From the NCBI GenBank assembly GCA_003158745.1, contig PMLC01000135.1, forward strand, positions 8,954-63,541: a DNA stretch of 54,588 nt. Reading direction: 5' to 3'. Shown here in pieces: positions 9,441 to 17,646 of the stretch. The notes under the pieces are model-generated. The model saw only the letters and a list, made by a program, of their open reading frames with translations, searched no databases and was not told where the DNA came from. Numbering within the stretch: the stretch's first letter is position 1; every line of letters starts with the position of its first letter. The DNA comes from Acidobacteriota bacterium. Lineage in GTDB: Bacteria > Acidobacteriota > Thermoanaerobaculia > Thermoanaerobaculales > Thermoanaerobaculaceae. The translations under genes were made by a program, and so were the position numbers.

Positions 9441-11251
9441 CAGTCCTTCCCCTTCTTCCTGGCTGCCCGCAGAAGAGCGAGCTGCTTCTTCTGCTCGTCC
9501 TTCTCGTTCTGCTCGAGGGCGGAGAGCAGCTGCATCGCCCGCTCCTTGGGCATTCCGGTCTCCTGCTTCCACCGCTCCTGCTCCTTCTCCTCCTGGGTTG
9601 GCGGCCTCGGTGGCTGTTTCTGTTCCTGCTTCTGCTGATGTTGCTGCTGGTTCCCGTTCTTGTCCTGCTTGTTCTGGTCGTTGTTCGGTTGTTGCTGCCG
9701 CTCCTGCTGTTTTCTCTGCTGCTCCTGGAGAGCGCGCAGGGCGACCTCCAGGTTGTGCCGGGTGTCCGCGTCGCCCGGCTGCAACTCCAGCGCGCTGCGG
9801 TACGACTCGACCGCGCCTTTGAAGTCCTGCTTCTGCAGCAGCACGTTGCCCAGGTTGTAGCGCGCCGCCGCGGCGAACGGCGATCTCTCGTCCCCTCCCA
9901 GGGCCCGGAAGAGCTCCGCGGCCTGGTCGAGCTGCCCCGACTTGAATAGGGAGTCGGCCGTGTTGAACCGGGTGCAGGGGTCGTCCGGGCGTACGCCCGC
10001 CGCCTGTTCGAAGCGCTCCTCCGCCCTGGGGTAGTCGCCCTTCCCGTACGCCTTGCGCCCCTGCGAGGTGAACCGCTGCGGCCGCAGCAGCACCTCGTCG
10101 ACGACCGAGCCCTTCGCCTTCGGCTGCTCGACCGCCCCGGCAGTCGAGGCCGCGAGCAGTCCGAGCACGAGCGTCGCGGCGGCCGCGGGCCGGGCGGCGT
10201 TCGCGGTCCGGCGTTGTCCGCCGGCCGCCCGCGCCGGCTTTCTCCGGCGCCACTCGATCCGTGGCGGCGGAAGCAGCAGGCCGAGCGCAACAGCAACGAG
10301 GCCGACGCCGAGCGGCCACTGGAAACGCTCCTTCTTCCGGTACGTGTACTCCTGCGCGAGGGTGCGCTGCTCCATGCCCTCGATCGCCGCGGTGATCCTT
10401 GCGGCGGACGCGCTGGCAGTCGTGACGTGGACGTACTGCCCCCCGGTCGCGCGGGCGATCTCCTTGAGGTTGACCTCGTTGAGCTTCGAGATCACGACCG
10501 TGCCGCTCTCGTCCTTCTTGAAACCGGTGCGCCTGCCCTCGCGGTCGGCGTCCGGCACCGGGCTGCCGGCCTCGGTGCCGACGCCGACGGTGTGGACGGT
10601 TACGCCGGCTTCCCTGACCTTGCGGATGGCGGCGTCGAGGCCGCCGTCGAGATCCTCGCCGTCGCTCGCCAGCACGATGACCTTGTCCTTGCGGCCCTTG
10701 TCCACGAACATGTCGAGCGCCTTCTCGAGGCCGGAGGCCAGGGAGGTCCCTGGGGTCGGAACGATGCCGGGCTCCATGGTCTCGAGGAACAGGCCCACCG
10801 CATCGGCGTCAAGGGTCAGAGGGACGAGCGGGTACGCCTCCCCCTCGACCGCCACGAGCGCGAACCGGCTGCCCCCAAGGCGGTCCAGGAGCCAGGAGAG
10901 CGCCGCCTTCGCCACGAAGAGCCGGTTGGGCTGCACGTCCTCGGCGCCCATGGAAGCCGATGTGTCCGCGATCAGCACGACGTCCACACCCTCGCGCTCG
11001 ATCTTCTCGCGTACGAGTCCCCAGCGCGGCTGGGCGAGCGCGACGATCACGCATGCGGCCCCTGCCAGGAGGAGCCCGAGCCGGACGAAGCGCCACGCCT
11101 CATGCGGCTTGCGCAGGACCCGCCCCCACAGCGCGCGCGAGACCAGGCGCGCGGTGCGGTCGCGGTCCGAGCGCACGCCCCACCACTCGCCTGCCGCGAG
11201 CAGCGGCAGCAGCAGGAGCGCCAAGAGCCACGACGGATGTGCGAGCTCCAT
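9437..11251 (-). CDS. BatB-BatC fusion: membrane VWA protein with C-terminal TPR domain
   Basis: 604 residues. The N-terminal half is BatB: two membrane helices, a VWA domain with an intact MIDAS (DTSAS near residue 95) and a third membrane helix near 310-330. The C-terminal half follows a second hydrophobic segment near 350-375 and is BatC-like: TPR units (KAYGKGDYPRAEERFEQA..., ARYNLGNVLLQKQDFKGA...), then a Gln/Lys-rich low-complexity stretch (about 490-545) and a charged coiled tail ending KKGKDW. In many bacteria batB and batC are separate genes, so this is a fusion, or an ancestral joined form. The ATG lies 9 bp after the batA stop with GAGGAAGGGA before it. The MIDAS suggests a metal-dependent protein interaction. 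Confidence 0.9.
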   Translation of the reverse strand: MELAHPSWLLALLLLPLLAAGEWWGVRSDRDRTARLVSRALWGRVLRKPHEAWRFVRLGLLLAGAACVIVALAQPRWGLVREKIEREGVDVVLIADTSASMGAEDVQPNRLFVAKAALSWLLDRLGGSRFALVAVEGEAYPLVPLTLDADAVGLFLETMEPGIVPTPGTSLASGLEKALDMFVDKGRKDKVIVLASDGEDLDGGLDAAIRKVREAGVTVHTVGVGTEAGSPVPDADREGRRTGFKKDESGTVVISKLNEVNLKEIARATGGQYVHVTTASASAARITAAIEGMEQRTLAQEYTYRKKERFQWPLGVGLVAVALGLLLPPPRIEWRRRKPARAAGGQRRTANAARPAAAATLVLGLLAASTAGAVEQPKAKGSVVDEVLLRPQRFTSQGRKAYGKGDYPRAEERFEQAAGVRPDDPCTRFNTADSLFKSGQLDQAAELFRALGGDERSPFAAAARYNLGNVLLQKQDFKGAVESYRSALELQPGDADTRHNLEVALRALQEQQRKQQERQQQPNNDQNKQDKNGNQQQHQQKQEQKQPPRPPTQEEKEQERWKQETGMPKERAMQLLSALEQNEKDEQKKQLALLRAARKKGKDW

Positions 11252-11260
11252 GTCCCTTCC

Positions 11261-12283
11261 TCACGCCGGCGCGACGCGCAAGCCCGTCGCCCAGGCCGCC
11301 GACGCGGCCAGGAGCAGCGCCGCGGCGGTGGTCAGGTACGGCCGAAAGAGCTCGCGGTAGCGCGTGTAGCTCGTCAGCTTGATCTCGCTCTTCTCGAGCC
11401 GGTCGATGCGGTCGAAGATCACCCGCATCGAGGCGGAGTCGGTCGCGCGGAAGAACTCCGCCCCGGTGCGTGTCGCGATCATCTTCAGCAGTCCCTCGTC
11501 GATGTCCACCTGCATCGGCATCACGCGCGTCACCACCGCCCCCGTGAAGTCGTCCCGCACCCTCACCGGTACGGGCACCACGCCTCCCTTGCCGACGCCC
11601 ACGGTGTAGACGCGCACGCCCATCGCCCGCGCCATGTCTGTGGCGGTCGCGGGGTCGATCTCGCCCGTGTTGTTGCCGCCGTCCGTGACCAGCACGAGCA
11701 CCTTGCTCTTCGCCTGCGAGCGCCGCAGGCGGGCGAGCGCCGTCGCCATTCCGGAGCCGATCGCGGTGCCGTCCGGGAGCATGTCGAGGTGCACGTCGTC
11801 GAGCTGCCGCAGCAGCAGCGCCGTGTCGGTTGTCAGCGGCGACTTCGTCAGGCACTTGCTCGCGAAGACGACCAGGCCGATGCGATCGTTCGGGCGCCGC
11901 TTGATGAAGCTCGAGACAACCGACCTCGCGACCTCCAGACGGTTGCGCGGCAGGAAGTCCTGCGCCGCCATCGAGCCCGAGACATCCAGCGCGATGACGA
12001 TGTCCACGCCCTCGGTGGTCGCGTTCTGCTTCAGGCTGCCGTGCTGGGGCCTGGCCAGCGCCACGGCGGCGAGCGCGAGTCCGAGGCCCGCGAGTGTGAC
12101 GGGCAGGTGGCGGAGGCCCGTTCGCCAGGTCGGGGAGGCTTTGCCCGACCGGGACAGGCCCGGGAAGATCAGGGCGCGACCGGTGCGCTCGCGCAGCACG
12201 GCGGCCGCGACGACCAGGGGACCGGCCAGGGCTGCAAGCAGCCAGAGCGGCTCCTGGAAACGGAAGCCGAGGACGTCGGTCAC
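11261..12283 (-). CDS. batA: BatA-like membrane VWA protein
   Basis: 340 residues: two N-terminal membrane helices (about 10-30 and 55-80), a VWA domain with intact MIDAS DVSGSM near residue 95, a threonine metal ligand (PDGTAIGSG) and VTDGGNNTG, and a C-terminal membrane helix (about 310-335). The domain faces the periplasm in related proteins. The frame is open upstream through the previous gene, but GTG 12283 overlaps the preceding TGA as GTGA and gives the usual N-terminus (FRFQEPLWLLAAL). BatA and BatB are the paired VWA proteins of the aerotolerance cluster and are expected to form a complex served by the MoxR ATPase. Confidence 0.92.
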   Translation of the reverse strand: MTDVLGFRFQEPLWLLAALAGPLVVAAAVLRERTGRALIFPGLSRSGKASPTWRTGLRHLPVTLAGLGLALAAVALARPQHGSLKQNATTEGVDIVIALDVSGSMAAQDFLPRNRLEVARSVVSSFIKRRPNDRIGLVVFASKCLTKSPLTTDTALLLRQLDDVHLDMLPDGTAIGSGMATALARLRRSQAKSKVLVLVTDGGNNTGEIDPATATDMARAMGVRVYTVGVGKGGVVPVPVRVRDDFTGAVVTRVMPMQVDIDEGLLKMIATRTGAEFFRATDSASMRVIFDRIDRLEKSEIKLTSYTRYRELFRPYLTTAAALLLAASAAWATGLRVAPA

Positions 12284-13254
12284 GCCGCCTCCTCTCCGCT
12301 TTTCGCCGCTGGAGCCACAGCCTCGACGGCACTCAGCCGCGCTTCGAGGCTTCTGACCATGCCGCGAACCGCGGCCATGTGCCGCTTCCCGGTCTCGACC
12401 GCCGCCGCGCCGCGGGCGAACTTCACGAAGTCCGCGGTGTGCACGAGATCGCGCACCGCGGGCAGGAGTTCCCACCCATTGTCGTGGTCCCGCAGGAAAG
12501 CGATCGTCTCGCTGGAGGTCATCTCCAGGACCGCCGCGCCGAGGCGCCGCTCGAGGTAGCGCTTCGTGGTCTCCGCGAGCGTCACGTAAAACTCCTTGAA
12601 GCGTTCCTCCTCCAGCAGCCCGCTGGCGGCCAGGCGCTCGAGCACCGAAAGCGCCTCGACGTCGGGAGGCAAGGGCGGCACGGACGGAATTTCGACGTCC
12701 GCAGGATGGCGGCGCCGGCGCAGCAGCAGGACGACCAGCGCCGCGATCAGAGCGGCCGCCACGCCGCACGCGACGTAGAAGGGTGCGCCGATCGGGATCT
12801 GCACCGGCGGCCGGATGTCGGCGGGCTTCTGGCCCTCCGGGTCTTTGGACAGGAGCGACACGATGTGGAGCGGGATCGCCTGGCTCGTCGCCGTCCCGAT
12901 TGCGCCGTCGGGCAACCTGTAGCTCACCGTGAGGGGTGGGACCGCGGCGTCCTCGAGGACGAACGCGGTCGCCAGGTACGTCCTCCGGTTCGGCGGCGGC
13001 GGCGCGTCCGCCGGCGGCGGTGCGAGTCGGACCTCGACCTTCCCGTCGCCCGCGGACGCGGGGAACGTGTACGTCGCTCCGGCCGGACCCGAGACGTCGG
13101 CCGCCACGGTGAACTGCTGGCCGACCGACACCTCCGTCGAGGAGGCGCGCGCCGTCACGGTGACCGCGACCGTTCCCTGCGCGACCGCGGGCCCGGGCCC
13201 TGCCAGCGCCGTCGTCGCGAGGAGAGCGGCCGCGAGGAGCGGAGCGCCCCTCAC
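12280..13254 (-). CDS. BatD-like/DUF4381-like single-pass membrane protein of the MoxR cluster
   Basis: 324 residues: a signal peptide (about 1-26), a periplasmic beta-sandwich region (ASSTEVSVGQQFTVAADVSG...) resembling a shortened BatD, one membrane helix (about 172-192, followed by LLRRRRH), and a cytosolic helical domain (about 200-310) like that in DUF4381/BatD tails. It begins with ATG overlapping the DUF58 stop (ATGA) and ends overlapping batA (GTGA), so its expression is translationally coupled on both sides. It occupies the position where many MoxR-DUF58-VWA clusters encode a DUF4381 protein. I cannot name it more precisely. It probably scaffolds the VWA proteins. Confidence 0.75.
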   Translation of the reverse strand: MRGAPLLAAALLATTALAGPGPAVAQGTVAVTVTARASSTEVSVGQQFTVAADVSGPAGATYTFPASAGDGKVEVRLAPPPADAPPPPNRRTYLATAFVLEDAAVPPLTVSYRLPDGAIGTATSQAIPLHIVSLLSKDPEGQKPADIRPPVQIPIGAPFYVACGVAAALIAALVVLLLRRRRHPADVEIPSVPPLPPDVEALSVLERLAASGLLEEERFKEFYVTLAETTKRYLERRLGAAVLEMTSSETIAFLRDHDNGWELLPAVRDLVHTADFVKFARGAAAVETGKRHMAAVRGMVRSLEARLSAVEAVAPAAKSGEEAA

Positions 13255-14117
13255 CGTCTCTTCTCCCGCGCCCGGAAGAACGACGTGAGCGGGCGCTCGT
13301 ACGACTCGGCGGTCGAGAGCCTGACGCAGTCCACGCGCGTGCGGCGGAACACCCGGTCCGCCTCCTCGAACGACGCCGGGCGCAACCGCCTGCGGGTGCC
13401 CGCGTCGGAGACGTCCACCACGCGCAGCTCACCGGTCTCCGGGTCCGCGAGCGCGACGAGGCCCGCCGCCGGCAGCTCGCTCTCGCGTGGGTCGTGCACG
13501 TGGATCGCGATCACGTCGTGCCGGCGACGAAGCACTCCGAGCGAGCGCTGGTAATCGCGCGCCTGGAAGTCGGAGATCACGGCGATGATCCCGCGCCGCC
13601 TCATCACCTGGTGCGCGAAGCGAAGGGCGCCGTCGAGGTCGGTCCCCGTGCCCTGTGCCTCGGTCACCAAGAGGTCTCGAACGATCCGCAGCACGTGGTC
13701 GGAGCCGCGCGCCGGTGCGACGTAGCCCTCGATGCGGTCGGAGAACAGCACCGCGCCAACGCGGTCGTGATTCGCGACGGCCGAGAACGCGAGCACGGCG
13801 GCAAGCTCGGCGGCGAGGTCGCGCTTGACGAGGAACTGCGAGCCGAAGCGCTGCGAGCCGGAGACGTCCACGACCAGGAGCAGGGTAAGGTCGCGCTCCT
13901 CGACGAACTTCTTCACGTACGCTTGGCCCATCCGCGCCGTGACGTTCCAGTCGATCGACCGGACGTCGTCGCCCGGCGTGTACTCGCGCACCTCGACGAA
14001 TTCCATGCCGCGGCCCTTGAACACCGCGTTGTACGACCCCACGATCCCCGTGTTGAGGATCGTCCGCGTGCGGATCCGGATCCGGCGGATGCGCTCGAGC
14101 GTCTCGCGGTCCAGCAT
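13251..14117 (-). CDS. DUF58 domain protein
   Basis: 288 residues, cytosolic. It carries the DUF58 signature GMEFVEVREYTPGDDVRSID followed by WNVTAR, and a VWA-like core with VDVSGSQRFG, so the DxSxS metal site is present. DUF58 proteins almost always sit directly downstream of moxR, as here (59 bp after the moxR stop). They are believed to be MoxR clients or adaptors. The start ATG at 14117 gives the standard beginning (MLDRETLERIRRI). The stop overlaps the next start as ATGA. The family's biochemical role is not established. Confidence 0.93.
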   Translation of the reverse strand: MLDRETLERIRRIRIRTRTILNTGIVGSYNAVFKGRGMEFVEVREYTPGDDVRSIDWNVTARMGQAYVKKFVEERDLTLLLVVDVSGSQRFGSQFLVKRDLAAELAAVLAFSAVANHDRVGAVLFSDRIEGYVAPARGSDHVLRIVRDLLVTEAQGTGTDLDGALRFAHQVMRRRGIIAVISDFQARDYQRSLGVLRRRHDVIAIHVHDPRESELPAAGLVALADPETGELRVVDVSDAGTRRRLRPASFEEADRVFRRTRVDCVRLSTAESYERPLTSFFRAREKRR

Positions 14118-14176
14118 CTCCCGCCCCTACTCCCCGCGCCTAGAGAACCCCGGACCCCGGGCCCCTCTGCCCGGTC

Positions 14177-15175
<999 letters not shown>

Positions 15176-15493
15176 CTCCGTCTCCCCTGCGGTGCACGGC
15201 TTCGCCTCGCGGCCGACACCGACACGCGATCGACAAGCAACAACTATGCCGATCCCGCCGGTTCCGCCAAGTGCTGCAATCGCAGTGGTTTGTGGTTTCG
15301 AAATGGTCTCCGACGGGCATTCCCGGCACGCCTTTTTGGCGCCGGGCGCCGCCGTTGCACGCGCCGCGGAGGGCCCTTCCCGCATCGACGCAAAATTCGT
15401 GGTGACCATGAGCCGGTGCGCCCGCCGGTCGGGACGGGAGTCTCGCCTGGGCGCGGGTCCGAGCGGGATCGGAGCGCCTGAGGCCGGGACCTC
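15176..15493. other. Non-coding gap between moxR and higA
   Basis: About 318 bp upstream of moxR and downstream of higA. It holds a candidate moxR promoter (next entry) and GC-rich inverted sequence around 15330-15355 next to a T5 run on the plus strand. No convincing gene is seen on either strand. Confidence 0.5.
15243..15270 (-). promoter_or_regulatory. Candidate sigma-70-type promoter for the moxR-bat operon
   Basis: On the minus strand TTGGCG (15270-15265) and CATAGT (15248-15243) are separated by 16 bases; each matches four of six consensus positions. A start near 15236 would give a leader of about 60 bases before the moxR ATG. Weak by itself; supported mainly by position. Confidence 0.35.
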
Positions 15494-15847
15494 TCAGGTC
15501 GCCTTGGAGTGGACGAGGACTTCCTTGCTCAGCCGACCCCGCAGGTTGTCCTTCTGCACCTCGAGGTCGTAGCGACCCTGGAGGTTCATCCAGAACCGCT
15601 CGGAGGTGCCGAAGTACCGTGCGAGCCGGAGGGCCGTGTCGGCGGTGATCGCGCGCTTCCCGTGCACGATCTCGTTGATGCGCCGGGGGGGCACGCTCGT
15701 ATCCTTCGCGACCCGGTACTGGGACAGCCCGAGGGGTTTGAGAAACTCCTCGAGCAGGACCTCCCCGGGGTGCACCGGCGAGAACCGCGCCGCCCTGGGA
15801 GACCTCCGTCGCTTAGTGGTCGTCGACAATCTCGACTTCGTAGGCAT
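15494..15847 (-). CDS. higA: HigA-family antitoxin (XRE helix-turn-helix)
   Basis: 117 residues. The HigA/VapI family core is visible: HPGEVLLEEFLKPLGLSQ, a helix-turn-helix (about 45-70), VPPRRINEIVHGKRAITADT and LRLARYFGTSERFWMNLQ. It neutralises the HigB RNase and normally represses its own operon by binding palindromes in the promoter. The ATG at 15847 lies 35 bp inside the end of higB, the usual toxin-first order of hig systems. The short basic N-terminal stretch before the HPGE motif is longer than usual. Confidence 0.92.
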   Translation of the reverse strand: MPTKSRLSTTTKRRRSPRAARFSPVHPGEVLLEEFLKPLGLSQYRVAKDTSVPPRRINEIVHGKRAITADTALRLARYFGTSERFWMNLQGRYDLEVQKDNLRGRLSKEVLVHSKAT

Positions 15848-16094
15848 CGCCGTCCCTCCACACGAAGCAGATCCGCCACTGGTCGTTGATCCGGATGCTG
15901 TGTTGACCCTCCCGTTCCCGCGACAGCCTCTCCAGCCGGTTGCCGGGGGGAACCCGAAAGTCCGCGAGAGCCTCCGCCGCGTCGAGCATGGTGAGCTTCC
16001 GCAGCGCGACGCGCTGAAGATCAGTCGGAACGCGGCGAGAGCGCTGTCGCCCGAAGACCCTCCGGGCCTCATCGTCGCGGAAGCTCCGGATCAT
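15813..16094 (-). CDS. higB: HigB-family mRNA interferase toxin
   Basis: 93 residues of the RelE/HigB fold, which cleaves mRNA on the ribosome. Family motifs: MIRSFRDDEARRVF, RVALRKLTMLDAAEAL, PGNRLERL and the C-terminal SIRINDQWRICFVW with VEIVDDH (often DYH). It overlaps the antitoxin gene by 35 bp. The ATG follows only a few bases after the predicted -10 element, with no Shine-Dalgarno in front, so the message may be leaderless. This would give weak toxin translation compared with antitoxin. Confidence 0.92.
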   Translation of the reverse strand: MIRSFRDDEARRVFGRQRSRRVPTDLQRVALRKLTMLDAAEALADFRVPPGNRLERLSREREGQHSIRINDQWRICFVWRDGDAYEVEIVDDH

Positions 16095-16102
16095 CGGAAC
16101 GA

Positions 16103-16138
16103 AGCATAACGCAGAGCGATAATACTGTCACGCGTTAT
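16103..16138 (-). promoter_or_regulatory. higBA promoter with overlapping inverted-repeat operator
   Basis: On the minus strand -35 GTGACA (16131-16126) and -10 TATGCT (16108-16103) are 17 bases apart. The perfect 7-bp inverted repeat ATAACGC (16106-16112) / GCGTTAT (16132-16138) brackets the promoter, partly covering the -10. This is the expected layout of a HigA autorepression site. The predicted start is about 2 bases before the higB ATG. Confidence 0.6.
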
Positions 16139-16249
16139 GGCTGGACGAGGGCATTCGTGGCTGTCACCTTAGGCAGTCTCGCAAGGCGTGAGGGTGGCGG
16201 GTCTTCCACAGTTCAGCTCAGTGCGTAGGTGACACCTAGCCAACTCAGG

Positions 16250-17500
16250 TCACCGTTTCTTCTCTTCTTCGGAATGAGCGACCCACTCCCGCGCTCGTTG
16301 CTGACCCTCGGCGATCTGACTTGGCGTCATGAGGCGCTCGACCCTGTCCCTCTCCTGGTGTGCGGCCGATGCGACTGATTCCCCACCGGCGGCTGCAAGA
16401 GCGTTCCACTTGTACGCCTCGACGAGGTCGCGTGGGACGCCGGTTCCGCTCTCGTACATCCCTCCGAGTGTGAATTGTGCGTTGGTGTTGCCCTGGTCTG
16501 CGGCTTTGCGGTACCAACGGGCGGCCTCGGTGTCGTCCCTCGGGACGCCGGTGCCGTTAGCGTACATCAGCCCAAGTTGGGCTTGTGCGTGGGCGTTCCC
16601 CTGATCTGCGGCCTTCCGGTACCAGCGGGCGGCCTCGGCGGCGTTCAGCGGGACACCCCTGCCGTTCTCATACATCGTTCCGAGTTGGGCTTGTGCGTTT
16701 GCGAAACCCTGATCCGCGGCCTTGCGGTACCAGCGGACTGCCTGGGCATCGTCCCTAGAGACGCAGGTGCAGCCTTCGTACATCACCCCGAGTTTGAATT
16801 GGGCGTAGGCATCGCCCTTGTCTGCGGCCCTTCGGTACCAGCGGGCCGCCTCGGCAAGATTCTTCGGGACGCCCGTGCCGGTCTCATATACCCACGCGAG
16901 GTTGGCTTGTGCGTAGACATTGCCTTTGTCTGCGGCTTTGCGATACCAACGGGCGGCCTCGACATCATCTTTCGAAACGCCCGAGCCGTGGGCGTACATC
17001 CACCCGAGCCTGGCCTGTGAGTCGGTCTCGCCTTGGTCTGCGGCCTTGCGGTACCAGCGGGCGGCCTCGACGTCGTCTTTCGGAACACCCTCGCCGTCGG
17101 CGTACATCGACCCGAGGTTGCACTGTGCGTCGGGGTTCCCCTGATCTGCAGCCTTGCGGTACCAGCGGACCGCCTCGCCAAGGTGCTTTGGCACGCCGGA
17201 ACCGTTGTGGTACGACCACGCCAGGGAGTATTCTGCATTGGCGAAGCCCTGATCTGCGGCCTTGCGGAGCCAGCGGACGGCCTCGACACGGTCCTTCGGG
17301 ACGCCTTCGCCCCTCGCGTACATTCTCCCGAGCGCGTACTGGGCCTCGGCGAACCCTCCGTTGGCGAGCGGCGTCAAACGCCTAATAGCGGTCTTGAAGT
17401 CGCCCGCCTCGTACGCCTTCTCTCCCCTCCAGTAGTCCCACCTGGTGCACGAGGGAAGAACGAGCACCGCCAGCACCATCGCTAGCCTGCGGACCTGCAT
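16250..17500 (-). CDS. Sel1-repeat lipoprotein
   Basis: 416 residues. A lipoprotein signal (Met-Gln-Val... to LVLPSC, lipid Cys at residue 18) is followed by nine consecutive Sel1 repeats of 36 residues (for example AVRWYRKAADQGNPDAQCN and LGSMYADGEGVPKDDVEAA) and a helical tail ending EEEKKR. Sel1 proteins are helical solenoids that act as adaptors in signalling or envelope processes. GGAGG six bases before ATG 17500 decides the start; the frame is open far upstream but only as the shadow of the next gene. Repeat six is degenerate and carries two extra cysteines (EGCTCVSRD). It stands alone between the higBA pair and the Pat-like gene. Confidence 0.93.
   Translation of the reverse strand: MQVRRLAMVLAVLVLPSCTRWDYWRGEKAYEAGDFKTAIRRLTPLANGGFAEAQYALGRMYARGEGVPKDRVEAVRWLRKAADQGFANAEYSLAWSYHNGSGVPKHLGEAVRWYRKAADQGNPDAQCNLGSMYADGEGVPKDDVEAARWYRKAADQGETDSQARLGWMYAHGSGVSKDDVEAARWYRKAADKGNVYAQANLAWVYETGTGVPKNLAEAARWYRRAADKGDAYAQFKLGVMYEGCTCVSRDDAQAVRWYRKAADQGFANAQAQLGTMYENGRGVPLNAAEAARWYRKAADQGNAHAQAQLGLMYANGTGVPRDDTEAARWYRKAADQGNTNAQFTLGGMYESGTGVPRDLVEAYKWNALAAAGGESVASAAHQERDRVERLMTPSQIAEGQQRAREWVAHSEEEKKR
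16340..17390 (-). repeat. In-gene tandem array of ~108-bp units (Sel1 coding)
   Basis: Nine head-to-tail units of about 108 bases encode the Sel1 repeats. The stretch encoding RWYRKAADQG is nearly identical in DNA in most units, so copies can expand or contract by recombination. Not a CRISPR: there are no unique spacers, and the frame is kept throughout. Confidence 0.85.
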
Positions 17501-17646
17501 TCGACGCCTCCGCAACGAGTCTAGCTCCGTTCCGTTTGGGGTTCTCATGGCCCCGGGGCGGTCCCAAGGGTACCGCCGTTTGTCCTGCGTGCGTGGCACC
17601 CACAAACTGCGTGCCAGCGGATCGATCAGTACCAGGTACGACCCAA

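Noticed and set aside
10214-12559. 781-codon plus-strand frame across the Bat genes
   Set aside because: Antisense shadow; the minus strand encodes the MIDAS-bearing VWA proteins.
16340-17390. CRISPR array
   Set aside because: The repeated units are contiguous coding Sel1 repeats without unique spacers.
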